Shown: positions 6,709-12,627 of the stretch, in pieces
How the letters are laid out: each line of letters begins with the position of its first letter
How positions within the stretch are numbered: position 1 is the stretch's first letter
Assembly: GCA_023443125.1 (NCBI GenBank)
Contig: JAEZVO010000080.1
Location: forward strand, 1 to 12,627
DNA from: Actinomycetes bacterium
Lineage (GTDB): Bacteria > Actinomycetota > Actinomycetes > Propionibacteriales > Propionibacteriaceae
Direction of reading: 5' to 3'
Length of the DNA stretch: 12,627 nt
Position numbers and translations under genes: made by a program
The notes under the pieces: generated by a model
Told to the model about the DNA's origin: nothing
The model's input: the letters and a program-made list of their open reading frames with translations, nothing else
Database searches by the model: none

Positions 6709-6983
6709 TGGGCCGCAAACGTCCGTCGAAGCACCTTCGTTCGCCACGCCCACTGCGTATCGGACAAGACGTGCGGCGCCGTGTCGTCGACGGAAACTCC
6801 TTCTTGAGCCGCACGATCCGTCCCGGGCAATCCTCTAAGGACTACCGTTGCCCCGGCTGCAATCAGTTGATTGGTGCGGGGCTCGGACACGTCGTCGTCT
6901 GGCCTGAGACTCCCCCGCTGGGAGCGGAGTCGGGCATGGACGTGCGACGGCACTGGCACTCGAGTTGTTGGGAGCGCGTATGA
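6708..6983 (+). CDS. Small Cys/His putative zinc-binding protein, uncharacterised
   Basis: 91 residues. The first ~45 are basic and probably disordered (many Arg, Lys, Ser, Pro). The rest holds 'YRCPGCNQLIGAGLGHVVVW' (Cys48, Cys51, His61) and 'RRHWHSSCW' (His82, His84, Cys87), a set of residues suited to one zinc ion. I recognise the general pattern 'YRCPGC..I..G..H.V.WP...RRHWH..CW' from small hypothetical proteins of actinobacteria, sometimes labelled ATP/GTP-binding without evidence. The gene is held tightly in an operon: its ATG overlaps the nucS stop by one base and its own stop overlaps the hydrolase start (ATGA). A basic tail plus a zinc knuckle would suit nucleic acid or NucS binding, but that is inference only. 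Confidence 0.75.
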   Translation: MGRKRPSKHLRSPRPLRIGQDVRRRVVDGNSFLSRTIRPGQSSKDYRCPGCNQLIGAGLGHVVVWPETPPLGAESGMDVRRHWHSSCWERV

Positions 6984-7762
6984 CCCTCTATGCAAGAACT
7001 GTCGGCGACGGGCCCGTCGACGTCGTCTTCATGCATGGGCTATTCGGTCAGGGCAAGAACTGGTTCACCGTCGCCCGATCGCTCGAGACGATCGCCACCT
7101 CGCACCTACTGGACATGCCCAACCACGGCCACAGCCCCTGGACGGTCGAGTTCGATTACGACGAGATGGCGGACATCGTCGGCGATTGGATTCTCGATAC
7201 CTTTGACCACCCGGTGGTGATCGTCGGGCATTCGATGGGTGGAAAGATCGCGATGCGCTTCGCGCTGCAGCGTCCCGACGCAGTCGCCGGGCTGGTCGTC
7301 GTCGACATCTCCCCTGCCCGCAACGATTCGGCGCTGAACTTCACGTCGCTGGTGGCTGGGTTGAAGAGCCTCCCGTTGGACGACGTTGTGAGCCGCGGCT
7401 GGGCTGATCGGGTGCTGGCCGAACGTATTCCCGACGACGATATCCGGCGCTTCCTGCTACAGAACTTGCAGCACAAGGACGGGGCGTGGAGTTGGCTCCC
7501 CAACCTGGACTTGTTGGGTGATAATCTCCATGCGGTTGCCGGGTGGAAACCAGCGGCCGGGTCGAGCTACGAAGGCCCGACGTTGTGGATAGCCGGTGGG
7601 CGTTCCGATTACGTCAAGGAATCCCACCACGCCGTGATGCGCGAGCTGTTTCCTGCTGTGCGCATGATGACGGTGAAACAGGCCGGCCACTGGGTGCATG
7701 CCGACGACCCAGACACGTTCGTGCAGACGCTCCGCCTCTTCCTGAGCGAACTGTCCGACTAA
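6980..7762 (+). CDS. Alpha/beta hydrolase (YbfF-like esterase family)
   Basis: 260 residues from the ATG at 6980. The fold's landmarks are present: oxyanion 'HGLFGQGKNW' (19-28), 'DMPNHGHSPW' (45-54), nucleophile elbow 'GHSMGG' with Ser85, acid 'GGRSDYV' with Asp210, and base 'AGHWVHADDP' with His237, giving a Ser-Asp-His triad. The order and spacing match esterases of the YbfF/ABHD11 type; the substrate is unknown. GGGAG lies about five bases before this ATG, and the start overlaps the stop of the Cys/His gene, so I prefer it to the upstream in-frame TTG at 6965. There is no signal peptide, so it is cytoplasmic. The stop TAA directly abuts the stop of the opposing cyclophilin gene with no terminator between. 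Confidence 0.9.
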   Translation: MTLYARTVGDGPVDVVFMHGLFGQGKNWFTVARSLETIATSHLLDMPNHGHSPWTVEFDYDEMADIVGDWILDTFDHPVVIVGHSMGGKIAMRFALQRPDAVAGLVVVDISPARNDSALNFTSLVAGLKSLPLDDVVSRGWADRVLAERIPDDDIRRFLLQNLQHKDGAWSWLPNLDLLGDNLHAVAGWKPAAGSSYEGPTLWIAGGRSDYVKESHHAVMRELFPAVRMMTVKQAGHWVHADDPDTFVQTLRLFLSELSD

Positions 7763-8431
7763 TCAGCCCAACGTCACGCTCTTGATGTGCGCTTCGGCGT
7801 TGGGTTTCTCGGGGCCTGCATCGCCCGTTCCTGCCCTGGCGATGCCTCGCACCACTTCGAGCCCAGCATCATCCATCGTCGCGAACACGGTGTAGTCGGG
7901 GGGCAGTGCGGAGTCGTCGAAGACGAGGAAGAATTGTGAGCCGTTGGTGTCTGGGCCACGGTTCGCCATGGCAACCACGCCCGAGGTATAGGTGAGGTTA
8001 TCGGTGGTCTCGTCGGCGAAGGAGTAACCGGGCCCACCCATACCGGTGGCGGTTGGGTCTCCGCATTGCAAGATGAAAATGCCCTGGTCTACGAGCCGGT
8101 GGCAGTCGGTGTCGTCGAAGTATTCCTGTTCCGCGAGTGAGAGGAAGCTGTTGACGGTGCAGGGGGCCTTGTCGCGGTCGAGCGTGAGGTTGACGTCGCC
8201 GGCGGTGAGCTGGAGCGTCGCGTTCACGGTGCCTTGATTCGGCACGTTCGTGCCCGGTGGCGGATCAACAGGGCGAGCCGGTTCCATCTGGTCAGAGGGG
8301 TACTCGCACTGCATTGCCGTGCCGACGGATTCCCCGTCGCCCGGGGCGGACGCAGACTGGTTCGCATCGGCACACGCCGACAACGTGAGCGCGACGGCCG
8401 CGGACACCAAGATCACCTGAGATTTACGCAC
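7763..8431 (-). CDS. Lipoprotein cyclophilin-type peptidyl-prolyl cis-trans isomerase
   Basis: 222 residues from GTG 8431. The N-terminus is a lipoprotein signal: 'MRKSQ', a hydrophobic core, and lipobox 'LSAC' with Cys20. A Ser/Pro-rich linker follows to about residue 65. The cyclophilin domain (about 68-222) has the active-site elements 'CHRLVDQGIFILQCGDP' (Arg112, Gln122) and 'ANRGPDTNGSQFFLVF' (Gln166, Phe167). It should catalyse proline isomerisation in proteins outside the membrane. Cys42, Cys91, Cys110 and Cys123 are available for disulfides, which fits an extracytoplasmic site. Starts further upstream (8473, 8467) would overlap the divergent gene and spoil the signal peptide. The GTG at 8431 gives a proper signal and lies seven bases after a TAGGCT box. 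Confidence 0.92.
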   Translation of the reverse strand: MRKSQVILVSAAVALTLSACADANQSASAPGDGESVGTAMQCEYPSDQMEPARPVDPPPGTNVPNQGTVNATLQLTAGDVNLTLDRDKAPCTVNSFLSLAEQEYFDDTDCHRLVDQGIFILQCGDPTATGMGGPGYSFADETTDNLTYTSGVVAMANRGPDTNGSQFFLVFDDSALPPDYTVFATMDDAGLEVVRGIARAGTGDAGPEKPNAEAHIKSVTLG

Positions 8432-8438
8432 GTAGGGC

Positions 8439-8444
8439 AGCCTA
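8439..8444 (-). promoter_or_regulatory. Candidate -10 box for a leaderless cyclophilin transcript
   Basis: Read on the minus strand: TAGGCT, seven bases, then GTG at 8431. It is the mirror image of the box for the facing gene and forms the left arm of a 7-bp inverted repeat (8438-8444 and 8453-8459). No ribosome binding site is visible. Confidence 0.55.
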
Positions 8445-8452
8445 TCCGCTAC

Positions 8453-8458
8453 TAGGCT
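8453..8458 (+). promoter_or_regulatory. Candidate -10 box for a leaderless adenosyltransferase transcript
   Basis: TAGGCT, seven bases, then ATG at 8466, identical in box and spacing to the one facing the other way. No Shine-Dalgarno sequence is present between box and start. Confidence 0.55.
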
Positions 8459-8465
8459 GGCAAGC

Positions 8466-9077
8466 ATGGTCACACTCTCGAAGATTTACACTCGTACTGG
8501 CGACGGCGGCGAAACCCGCCTCACCGACAACTCCGTCGCGCGAAAAACCGATCTGCGCGTAGAAGCCTACGGGCAGGTGGATGAGGCGAACTCCGCCATC
8601 GGGCTGGCCGTCGCGTTCGGGCTCCCTGAACGCATCGTAGAAATGTTCGACGTGGTGCGCAGCGAGCTGTTCGACCTCGGCGCAGACCTCTCCAATCCGC
8701 TGAGCGAGCACCCCAAATGGGAGCCGCTGCGCATCGTCCAAAGCTCCATCGACCGGCTCGAGGCATTCTGCGACGAACTGCAGGAAGGACTGCCCGTGCT
8801 GCGGTCGTTCATCTTGCCAGGCGGCACTCCGGCCGGTGCGCAATTGCATGTCGCCCGCACCTTGGTGCGTCGTGCGGAGCGCACCGCTTGGGCATGCGTC
8901 GAGACGTACGGCACCAAGCCCAGCGACGAAGAAGGCAAGGGCGGCGTGAACACGCTCGCCGTCACGTACCTCAATCGGCTGTCCGACCTGCTGTTCGTGA
9001 TGTCTCGTGTGACGAATGGGACGGACCACGAGACGCTCTGGGTGCCCGGCACAGACAGAGAGAAGCCCCAGTCCTAG
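8466..9077 (+). CDS. Cob(I)alamin adenosyltransferase, PduO type
   Basis: 203 residues. The enzyme transfers the 5'-deoxyadenosyl group of ATP to cob(I)alamin, making the coenzyme B12 used by methylmalonyl-CoA mutase. Family motifs run in order: ATP-binding 'YTRTGDGGETRL' (8-19), 'KTDLRVEAYGQVDEANSAIG' (27-46), 'FILPGG' (115-120), 'ARTLVRRAER' (130-139) and 'YLNRLSDLLFVMSR' (168-181), with the helical-bundle pattern of PduO/EutT-like ATRs. It is intact. It diverges from the cyclophilin gene across 34 bp with a promoter-like box seven bases before the ATG. Its role matches the epimerase in this window, since both serve the methylmalonyl-CoA branch, though they are not in one operon. The REP-like array follows the stop and may act as its transcript end. 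Confidence 0.93.
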   Translation: MVTLSKIYTRTGDGGETRLTDNSVARKTDLRVEAYGQVDEANSAIGLAVAFGLPERIVEMFDVVRSELFDLGADLSNPLSEHPKWEPLRIVQSSIDRLEAFCDELQEGLPVLRSFILPGGTPAGAQLHVARTLVRRAERTAWACVETYGTKPSDEEGKGGVNTLAVTYLNRLSDLLFVMSRVTNGTDHETLWVPGTDREKPQS

Positions 9078-9088
9078 GCCCAGGGTGC

Positions 9089-9122
9089 TTTCGATACGCG
9101 GCTTCGCCGCTACTCAATCACC
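9089..9122 (-). repeat. REP-like palindromic element, inverted copy
   Basis: Its reverse complement reads as GGTGATTGAGTAGC, the stem GCGGC-GAA-GCCGC, then GTATCGAAA. It is the same element as the three tandem copies at 9182-9285 but in the opposite orientation and with a swapped base pair in the stem. Confidence 0.8.
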
Positions 9123-9133
9123 GAAGGCCCAAC

Positions 9134-9173
9134 CCAACCACCACAGCCCGCGCAGCGGGCGTGTCGAAACCCC
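9134..9173 (+). repeat. Diverged REP-like element
   Basis: CCACCACA, then the stem GCCCGC-GCA-GCGGGC (9146-9160), then GTGTCGAAACC. The right flank differs from that of the other copies by one base (GTGTCGAAACC against GTATCGAAACC). It appears to be a related variant with a different stem. Confidence 0.55.
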
Positions 9174-9181
9174 GCCATCCT

Positions 9182-9285
9182 GGTGATTGAGTAGCGCCGT
9201 TGGCGCGTATCGACGGTGGTTGAGTAGCGCCGTTGGCGCGTATCGACGGTGGTTGAGTAGCGCCGTAGGCGCGTATCGAAACCAC
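9182..9285 (+). repeat. Three tandem REP-like copies with an exact 33-base period
   Basis: Copies begin at 9182, 9215 and 9248. Each has GGTG[G/A]TTGAGTAGC, the stem GCGCC-GT[T/A]-GGCGC, then GTATCGA. The third copy continues into AAACCAC, completing an outer GGTGGTT/AACCAC palindrome. They fill the gap between the convergent adenosyltransferase and DUF2550 genes. Elements of this sequence type are common between genes in actinobacteria. The stems may end transcription from both sides, though there is no T-tract. Confidence 0.85.
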
Positions 9286-9299
9286 ACACCCCGCAGGAT

Positions 9300-9758
9300 C
9301 TACTCGGGTGTGGCTGGCCCCGACGGTGGGTACAGCCCCGGAGGGGCGGCTTCCATCCAGCTCATGAGTGCGGTGGCGACGTCGCGCTCTACCCCGAAGT
9401 AGTAGCTGCGCCCGGTCGCGCCGTCGCGAACAGTGAGTACGTATGAGTCGTCGTACAGCAGAAACGAGTCGGCGCGGCTGGGTTCTCTCGCCGCGCTCGC
9501 GTGAATCTGCCCTCTCCGCAGTCGCAATGCGGGGCGCATCGAGAGTGAGAACGAGCGGAACCATTGCAGCTCTTCTCCGCGGTATCTCCCCATGCCCAGA
9601 TGCCAGCGAAACGTCGGGTCCTCGCCCACACGCCGCATCGCGCAATCGAACGCACCGCCTTGACCGGTGAGCCAGCGACGCCGCAGGTAGAGAAAGACCA
9701 AGGGCACGAGAATGAGCGCAACAAGCAGCAAAACTGCCCACCCTATGTTCCACCACAC
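9300..9758 (-). CDS. DUF2550 family membrane-anchored protein
   Basis: 152 residues from GTG 9758. One N-terminal membrane segment (about residues 5-25, 'GWAVLLLVALILVPLVFLYL') is followed by 'RRRW' and a cytoplasmic domain with 'GGAFDCAMRR', 'GMGRYRGEELQWFRSFSLS' and, near the end, 'SWMEAAPPG'. This is the DUF2550 pattern. The gene directly follows atpC, as in mycobacteria and other actinobacteria. Its function is unknown. An in-frame GTG at 9770 sits directly on the ribosome binding site AAGGAG (9771-9776) with zero spacing, so I place the start at the GTG at 9758, about 11-12 bases away, just before the membrane segment. It is probably cotranscribed with the atp operon, with a hairpin in the gap. 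Confidence 0.85.
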   Translation of the reverse strand: MWWNIGWAVLLLVALILVPLVFLYLRRRWLTGQGGAFDCAMRRVGEDPTFRWHLGMGRYRGEELQWFRSFSLSMRPALRLRRGQIHASAAREPSRADSFLLYDDSYVLTVRDGATGRSYYFGVERDVATALMSWMEAAPPGLYPPSGPATPE

Positions 9759-9784
9759 CGGTGCGCTCACCTCCTTGATCGACT

Positions 9785-9819
9785 CAGGGCAGCCCCCACA
9801 TGGTGTGGGGACCGCCCTG
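9785..9819 (-). other. Hairpin between atpC and the DUF2550 gene
   Basis: CAGGGC (9785-9790) pairs with GCCCTG (9814-9819), and CCCCACA (9794-9800) with TGTGGGG (9804-9810), around a TGG loop, with a small symmetric internal loop. It follows the atpC stop but lacks a T-tract on the minus strand. It could be a partial terminator or an RNA stability element that lowers DUF2550 expression relative to the ATP synthase. Confidence 0.6.
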
Positions 9820-9836
9820 GTTGCTGACTACAGCTC

Positions 9837-10247
9837 CTATTTCGACGCGTACTGTTCGGCAGCAGCGAGTTGCGCCTTCAACATATGAATACGATGTCGC
9901 TCAGCGTCGCTCTGCTCTCCCGCTTGGTACTTGAGCATGAGCTCATCCAGCTCCTTTTGTGCCTCACCAGTCGAGATCTCTTCACCCAAGGACGCCGTCT
10001 GGGTGAGGATGGACACGCGCCCATCCGCACAGGAGATGAACCCTTCGTCGACGTACAGCGCTTCCTGCTTGCCATCGGCAGTGACAATCTGCACTCTGCT
10101 AGGGACGAGCAGCGCGAACACCGGCTCATGCCCGGGCAGGATGCCCATGTCACCTTCGACGGTGCGCACAATCACCTGCACCGCCTCGCCGGACCAGACA
10201 CGTCGGCTGGCGGAAACTACTTCAAGCTTCAGCGGAGGACGTGCCAC
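9837..10247 (-). CDS. atpC: ATP synthase F1 epsilon subunit
   Basis: 136 residues. Epsilon sits on the gamma stalk of F1, connects it to the c-ring and restrains ATP hydrolysis. The N-terminal beta-sandwich is recognisable in 'VVSASRRVWSGEAVQVIVRT', 'GDMGILPGHEPVFALL' (the family signature region) and 'YVDEGFISCADGRVSIL'. The C-terminal part from about residue 90 forms the two-helix segment with 'GEAQKELDELMLKYQAGEQS'. The gene starts with GTG two bases after the atpD stop, with GAAGGA inside atpD as ribosome binding site. It is complete and appears normal. Codon use matches the rest of the window, unlike atpG and the first half of atpD. Confidence 0.93.
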   Translation of the reverse strand: MARPPLKLEVVSASRRVWSGEAVQVIVRTVEGDMGILPGHEPVFALLVPSRVQIVTADGKQEALYVDEGFISCADGRVSILTQTASLGEEISTGEAQKELDELMLKYQAGEQSDAERHRIHMLKAQLAAAEQYASK

Positions 10248-10249
10248 GA

Positions 10250-11704
10250 TTAGGCGTCCTTCTTCATCTTGTCGTAGTTCTCCATCACCATGTCCATGCC
10301 ACCGACGTTGAAGAACGCCTGCTCAGGCACGTGGTCGACGTCGCCACGGCAAATCATCTGGAAGCCCTCAATGGTGTCAGCGAGTGGCACCGTCGAGCCC
10401 TCAATGCCCGTGAACTTCTCGGCCATGTAGGTGTTCTGCGAGAGGAACTGCTGGATGCGACGTGCACGGTTCACCGTGATCTTGTCTTCCTCAGACAGCT
10501 CGTCGATACCGAGGATGGCGATGATGTCCTGCAGTTCCTTGTTGCGCTGCAGAATCTGCTTCACTTGGGAGGCGGTGTCGTAGTGCTCCTGGCCCACGTA
10601 CTGCGGGTCAAGGATGCGCGACGAGGACGTCAGCGGATCCACTGCCGGGTAGAGACCACGCGAAGCGATCTCACGCGACAGCTCCGTGGTGGCGTCCAGG
10701 TGAGCGAACGTCGTCGCCGGGGCCGGGTCGGTGTAGTCATCAGCTGGCACGTAAATGGCCTGCATCGACGTAATCGAGTGACCACGGGTCGACGTAATGC
10801 GCTCCTGCAGCTGCCCCATCTCGTCCGCGAGGTTGGGCTGGTAGCCCACCGCCGACGGCATACGTCCGAGCAGCGTCGACACCTCGGAGCCGGCCTGGGT
10901 GAAGCGGAAGATGTTGTCGATGAACAGCAGCACGTCCTGATTCTGCACATCGCGGAAGTACTCCGCCATGGTCAGCGCGGACAGCGCCACGCGCAGACGC
11001 GTTCCGGGGGGCTCGTCCATCTGGCCGAACACCAGGGCGGTGTCCTTGAGGACCCCCGCCTCCTCCATCTCGACCCAGAGGTCGTTGCCCTCGCGGGTGC
11101 GCTCGCCGACGCCGGCGAACACGGAGGTGCCGCCGAAGTTGCGGGCCACACGGGTGATCATCTCCTGGATGAGCACGGTCTTGCCCACGCCGGCGCCGCC
11201 GAACAGGCCGATCTTGCCGCCCGAGATGTACGGGGTCAGCAGGTCGATGACCTTGATGCCGGTCTCCAGCATCTGGGTCGAGCCCTCGAGCTGGGCGAAG
11301 TTCGGCGCCTTGCGGTGGATCGGCCAGAAGTCGCTGGCCTGGATCTCGGAGTCGTCGACGTCGAGCGAGTTGCCCAGCACGTTGAAGATGTGGCCTTTGA
11401 CGCCGTCGCCCACCGGGACGGAGATCGAGGCGCCGGTGTCCTGCACCGGGGTGCCGCGCACCAGGCCGTCGGTCTGCTGCAGCGAGATGGCCCGGACCAG
11501 GTTGTCACCGAGGTGCAGCGCGGTCTCGAAGGTGATCTTCTGCGTCTTGTTGCCGAGGGTCAGCTCGGCGGTGAGCGCGTTGTAGATGTCGGGGATCTGG
11601 TTGGCCGGGAACTCGACGTCGACCACAGGGCCGATGACGCGGGCGATCCGCCCGACGCCTCCCTGAGTCGGCGCGGAGGCCGAGTCGGTGATGGTGGCAG
11701 TCAT
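10250..11704 (-). CDS. atpD: ATP synthase F1 beta subunit (compositionally mosaic)
   Basis: 484 residues, full length. Beta carries the catalytic sites of F1. Seen in order: N-terminal beta-barrel 'GRIARVIGPVVDVEFP' (18-33); Walker A 'GGAGVGKTV' (169-177); the catalytic-Glu motif 'GERTREGNDL' (200-209); 'FGQMDEPPGTRLRVALSALT' (226-245); Walker B 'DVLLFIDNIFRF' (257-268); 'YPAVDPLTSSSR' (352-363); and the 'DELSEED' lever (401-407). The ATG at 11704 has AGAGGT upstream. The protein looks intact, but codon use changes abruptly near codon 234 (about 11005). By hand count about 7 of 232 codons before that point end in A or T, against about 39 of 253 after it. The protein gives no sign of damage at the junction. 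Confidence 0.97.
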   Translation of the reverse strand: MTATITDSASAPTQGGVGRIARVIGPVVDVEFPANQIPDIYNALTAELTLGNKTQKITFETALHLGDNLVRAISLQQTDGLVRGTPVQDTGASISVPVGDGVKGHIFNVLGNSLDVDDSEIQASDFWPIHRKAPNFAQLEGSTQMLETGIKVIDLLTPYISGGKIGLFGGAGVGKTVLIQEMITRVARNFGGTSVFAGVGERTREGNDLWVEMEEAGVLKDTALVFGQMDEPPGTRLRVALSALTMAEYFRDVQNQDVLLFIDNIFRFTQAGSEVSTLLGRMPSAVGYQPNLADEMGQLQERITSTRGHSITSMQAIYVPADDYTDPAPATTFAHLDATTELSREIASRGLYPAVDPLTSSSRILDPQYVGQEHYDTASQVKQILQRNKELQDIIAILGIDELSEEDKITVNRARRIQQFLSQNTYMAEKFTGIEGSTVPLADTIEGFQMICRGDVDHVPEQAFFNVGGMDMVMENYDKMKKDA

Positions 11705-11743
11705 TTTCGCTTACCTCTTATGGAAAGTGAACGTACAGGTGGT

Positions 11744-12627
11744 TTAGGAGGCGAGGGAATCCGCGCCTGCGACGATCTCGCTGAGCTCCTGAGTGATCTC
11801 CGCCTGGCGGGCGGTGTTCATCAGGCGGGTGTACTTCTTGACCAGGTCGTCCGCGTTGTCGCCCGCGGACTTCATGGCGCGCTGGCGGGAGGCGAGCTCG
11901 CTCGCCGCCGCTTGGAGCAGGCAGGCGTAGATCCGGGTCGCGACGTACCGGGGCAGCAGCGCGTCCAGCACGTCCTCGGCACTCGGCTCGAACTCGAAGA
12001 GCGCCTCGTTCTCGTAGTCGGCGGACTCCAGCTCCGTGCCGGGCAGGATCTCCTCGCCCAGGTCACGGGCCTCGACGACCTGCAGCGGGAGCATGCGCAG
12101 GATCTTCGGCTCCTGGGAGACCATCGAGAGGAACTCGGTGTAGACGACGTGCATATCGTCCACCCCGCCCTCCTCGTAGGGGACGTCGAAGCGGCTCAGG
12201 AGCGCGTCGCGGATGCTGGTCGCGGTCTCCACGTCCGGGTTGTCCGTGTTGCCGGTCCACAGCTGCTCGTAGGGCCTGTCCCGGAACTCGAAGTACTGCT
12301 GGGCCTTGCGGCCGACCAGGAAGAGCTCGACCTCGCGGCCCTCCCGGCGCAGCCGCTCGATCAGGCCCTCGGCCTTCTTGAGCACGTTGGCCGAGTAGGA
12401 CCCGGCCAGGCCGCGGTCGCTGGTGACCACCAGGACGGCCGAGCGGCGGGACTCGCCGCCGCGGTTGATCAGCGGGTGGCTGATCGAGGACTGCGAGGCC
12501 ACCGCGGTGACCGCGCGGGTCAGCGCGTTGGCGTAGGGGCCTGCGGCGTTCGAGCGCTGGCGGGCGCGGTTGATGCGAGAGGTCGCGATCATCTCCATCG
12601 CCTTGAAGATCTTCTTCATCGACGACG
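11744..12627 (-). CDS. atpG: ATP synthase F1 gamma subunit, 5' end outside the window
   Basis: About 293 residues are visible. The reading frame stays open to the window edge, with two Ser codons before 'MKKIFKAMEMIATSRI'. This motif normally lies some 20 residues inside gamma, so the real start is beyond 12627 and the internal Met is not the start. Gamma is the rotating shaft of F1. 'VVTSDRGLAGSYSANVLKKA' is the conserved middle region. The C-terminal helix, with 'SRQRAMKSAGDNADDL' and 'LMNTARQAEITQELSEIVAG', is the strongest signature. A moderate insertion at about residues 125-165 fits actinobacterial gamma subunits. GC is about 70% or more in the lines I counted, with nearly all codons ending in G or C, above the rest of the window. 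The gap to atpD is 39 bases. Confidence 0.95.
   Translation of the reverse strand, partial: SSMKKIFKAMEMIATSRINRARQRSNAAGPYANALTRAVTAVASQSSISHPLINRGGESRRSAVLVVTSDRGLAGSYSANVLKKAEGLIERLRREGREVELFLVGRKAQQYFEFRDRPYEQLWTGNTDNPDVETATSIRDALLSRFDVPYEEGGVDDMHVVYTEFLSMVSQEPKILRMLPLQVVEARDLGEEILPGTELESADYENEALFEFEPSAEDVLDALLPRYVATRIYACLLQAAASELASRQRAMKSAGDNADDLVKKYTRLMNTARQAEITQELSEIVAGADSLAS

Noticed and set aside
5971..6753. 260-codon frame antisense to nucS
   Set aside because: The sense strand encodes an unmistakable NucS. The antisense frame has no domain and no start signals.
9182..9285. Regular 33-base repeats as a CRISPR array
   Set aside because: The repeats are directly tandem with no variable spacers, are imperfect palindromes, and a related copy is inverted nearby. 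No cas genes are present.
9118..9756. Minus-strand open frame of 212 codons with 'ANGATQPPSIR' repeats, and a plus-strand frame 9187-9402 with 'SSAVGAYRRWL' repeats
   Set aside because: The repeats arise because the REP period of 33 is a multiple of three. The frames overlap DUF2550 out of frame and have no ribosome binding site.
11744..12619. Internal Met as the start of AtpG
   Set aside because: The conserved N-terminal helix of gamma extends upstream of this Met, the frame stays open to the window edge, and no ribosome binding site is seen.
1..12627. Defence island, prophage, insertion sequence or biosynthetic cluster
   Set aside because: All recognised genes are housekeeping or conserved actinobacterial families. 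No transposase, integrase, phage or cas gene, tRNA or rRNA was seen.

Overview
The window is a chromosomal stretch of a high-GC actinobacterium, most likely a member of the Propionibacteriaceae or a close relative. That placement is an inference. It rests on high-GC codon use, the NucS mismatch-repair nuclease (an actinobacterial and archaeal enzyme), a DUF2550 gene directly after atpC, a methylmalonyl-CoA epimerase that resembles the Propionibacterium enzyme over its first dozen residues, and a REP-like palindrome of the 'TTGAGTAGC...GTATCGAAACC' kind often seen between genes in this group. From memory, the set atpC - DUF2550 - cobalamin adenosyltransferase - nucS - epimerase - thioredoxin/TPR gene is also found in the same neighbourhood in mycobacteria, so this is mostly a conserved housekeeping region.

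Layout. At 1-254 (minus) lies a piece of an Ig-like surface protein with no convincing start. A rho-independent terminator (243-267) follows the minus-strand CnoX/YbbN-like thioredoxin-fold protein (329-1225). Phosphoglucomutase (1280-2896, plus) diverges from it, followed by methylmalonyl-CoA epimerase (2968-3402) and a strong terminator. A DivIVA-like coiled-coil gene (3516-4829) overlaps an AI-2E-family transporter gene (4826-5974). Next comes a tight three-gene unit whose start and stop codons overlap: nucS (6013-6708), a small Cys/His protein (6708-6983) and an alpha/beta hydrolase (6980-7762). The hydrolase meets a minus-strand lipoprotein cyclophilin (7763-8431) stop codon to stop codon. 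The cyclophilin diverges from a PduO-type cob(I)alamin adenosyltransferase (8466-9077). A REP-like palindrome array (9089-9285) separates that gene from the minus-strand end of the ATP synthase operon: DUF2550 (9300-9758), atpC (9837-10247), atpD (10250-11704) and a 5'-incomplete atpG (11744-12627). No stretch over 300 bases lacks a gene; the longest gap, 9078-9299, holds the repeat array.

How the genes fit together. AtpG, AtpD and AtpC are F1 subunits. The epimerase and the adenosyltransferase both serve the B12-dependent methylmalonyl-CoA/propionate route. NucS replaces MutS/MutL in mismatch repair. The rest is sugar-phosphate metabolism and envelope or protein-folding functions.

I do not see a mobile element, phage, CRISPR array or defence island. 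The observations most worth a second look are: a sharp composition and codon-use break inside atpD near 11005 (recombination or a chimeric assembly); a symmetric pair of divergent TAGGCT-N7-start promoters implying leaderless mRNAs for two facing genes, with similar layouts at nucS and pgm; the REP-like array with compensatory stem changes; the unstudied Cys/His protein locked between nucS and a hydrolase; and an epimerase with Gln where the characterised enzyme has a metal-binding His.
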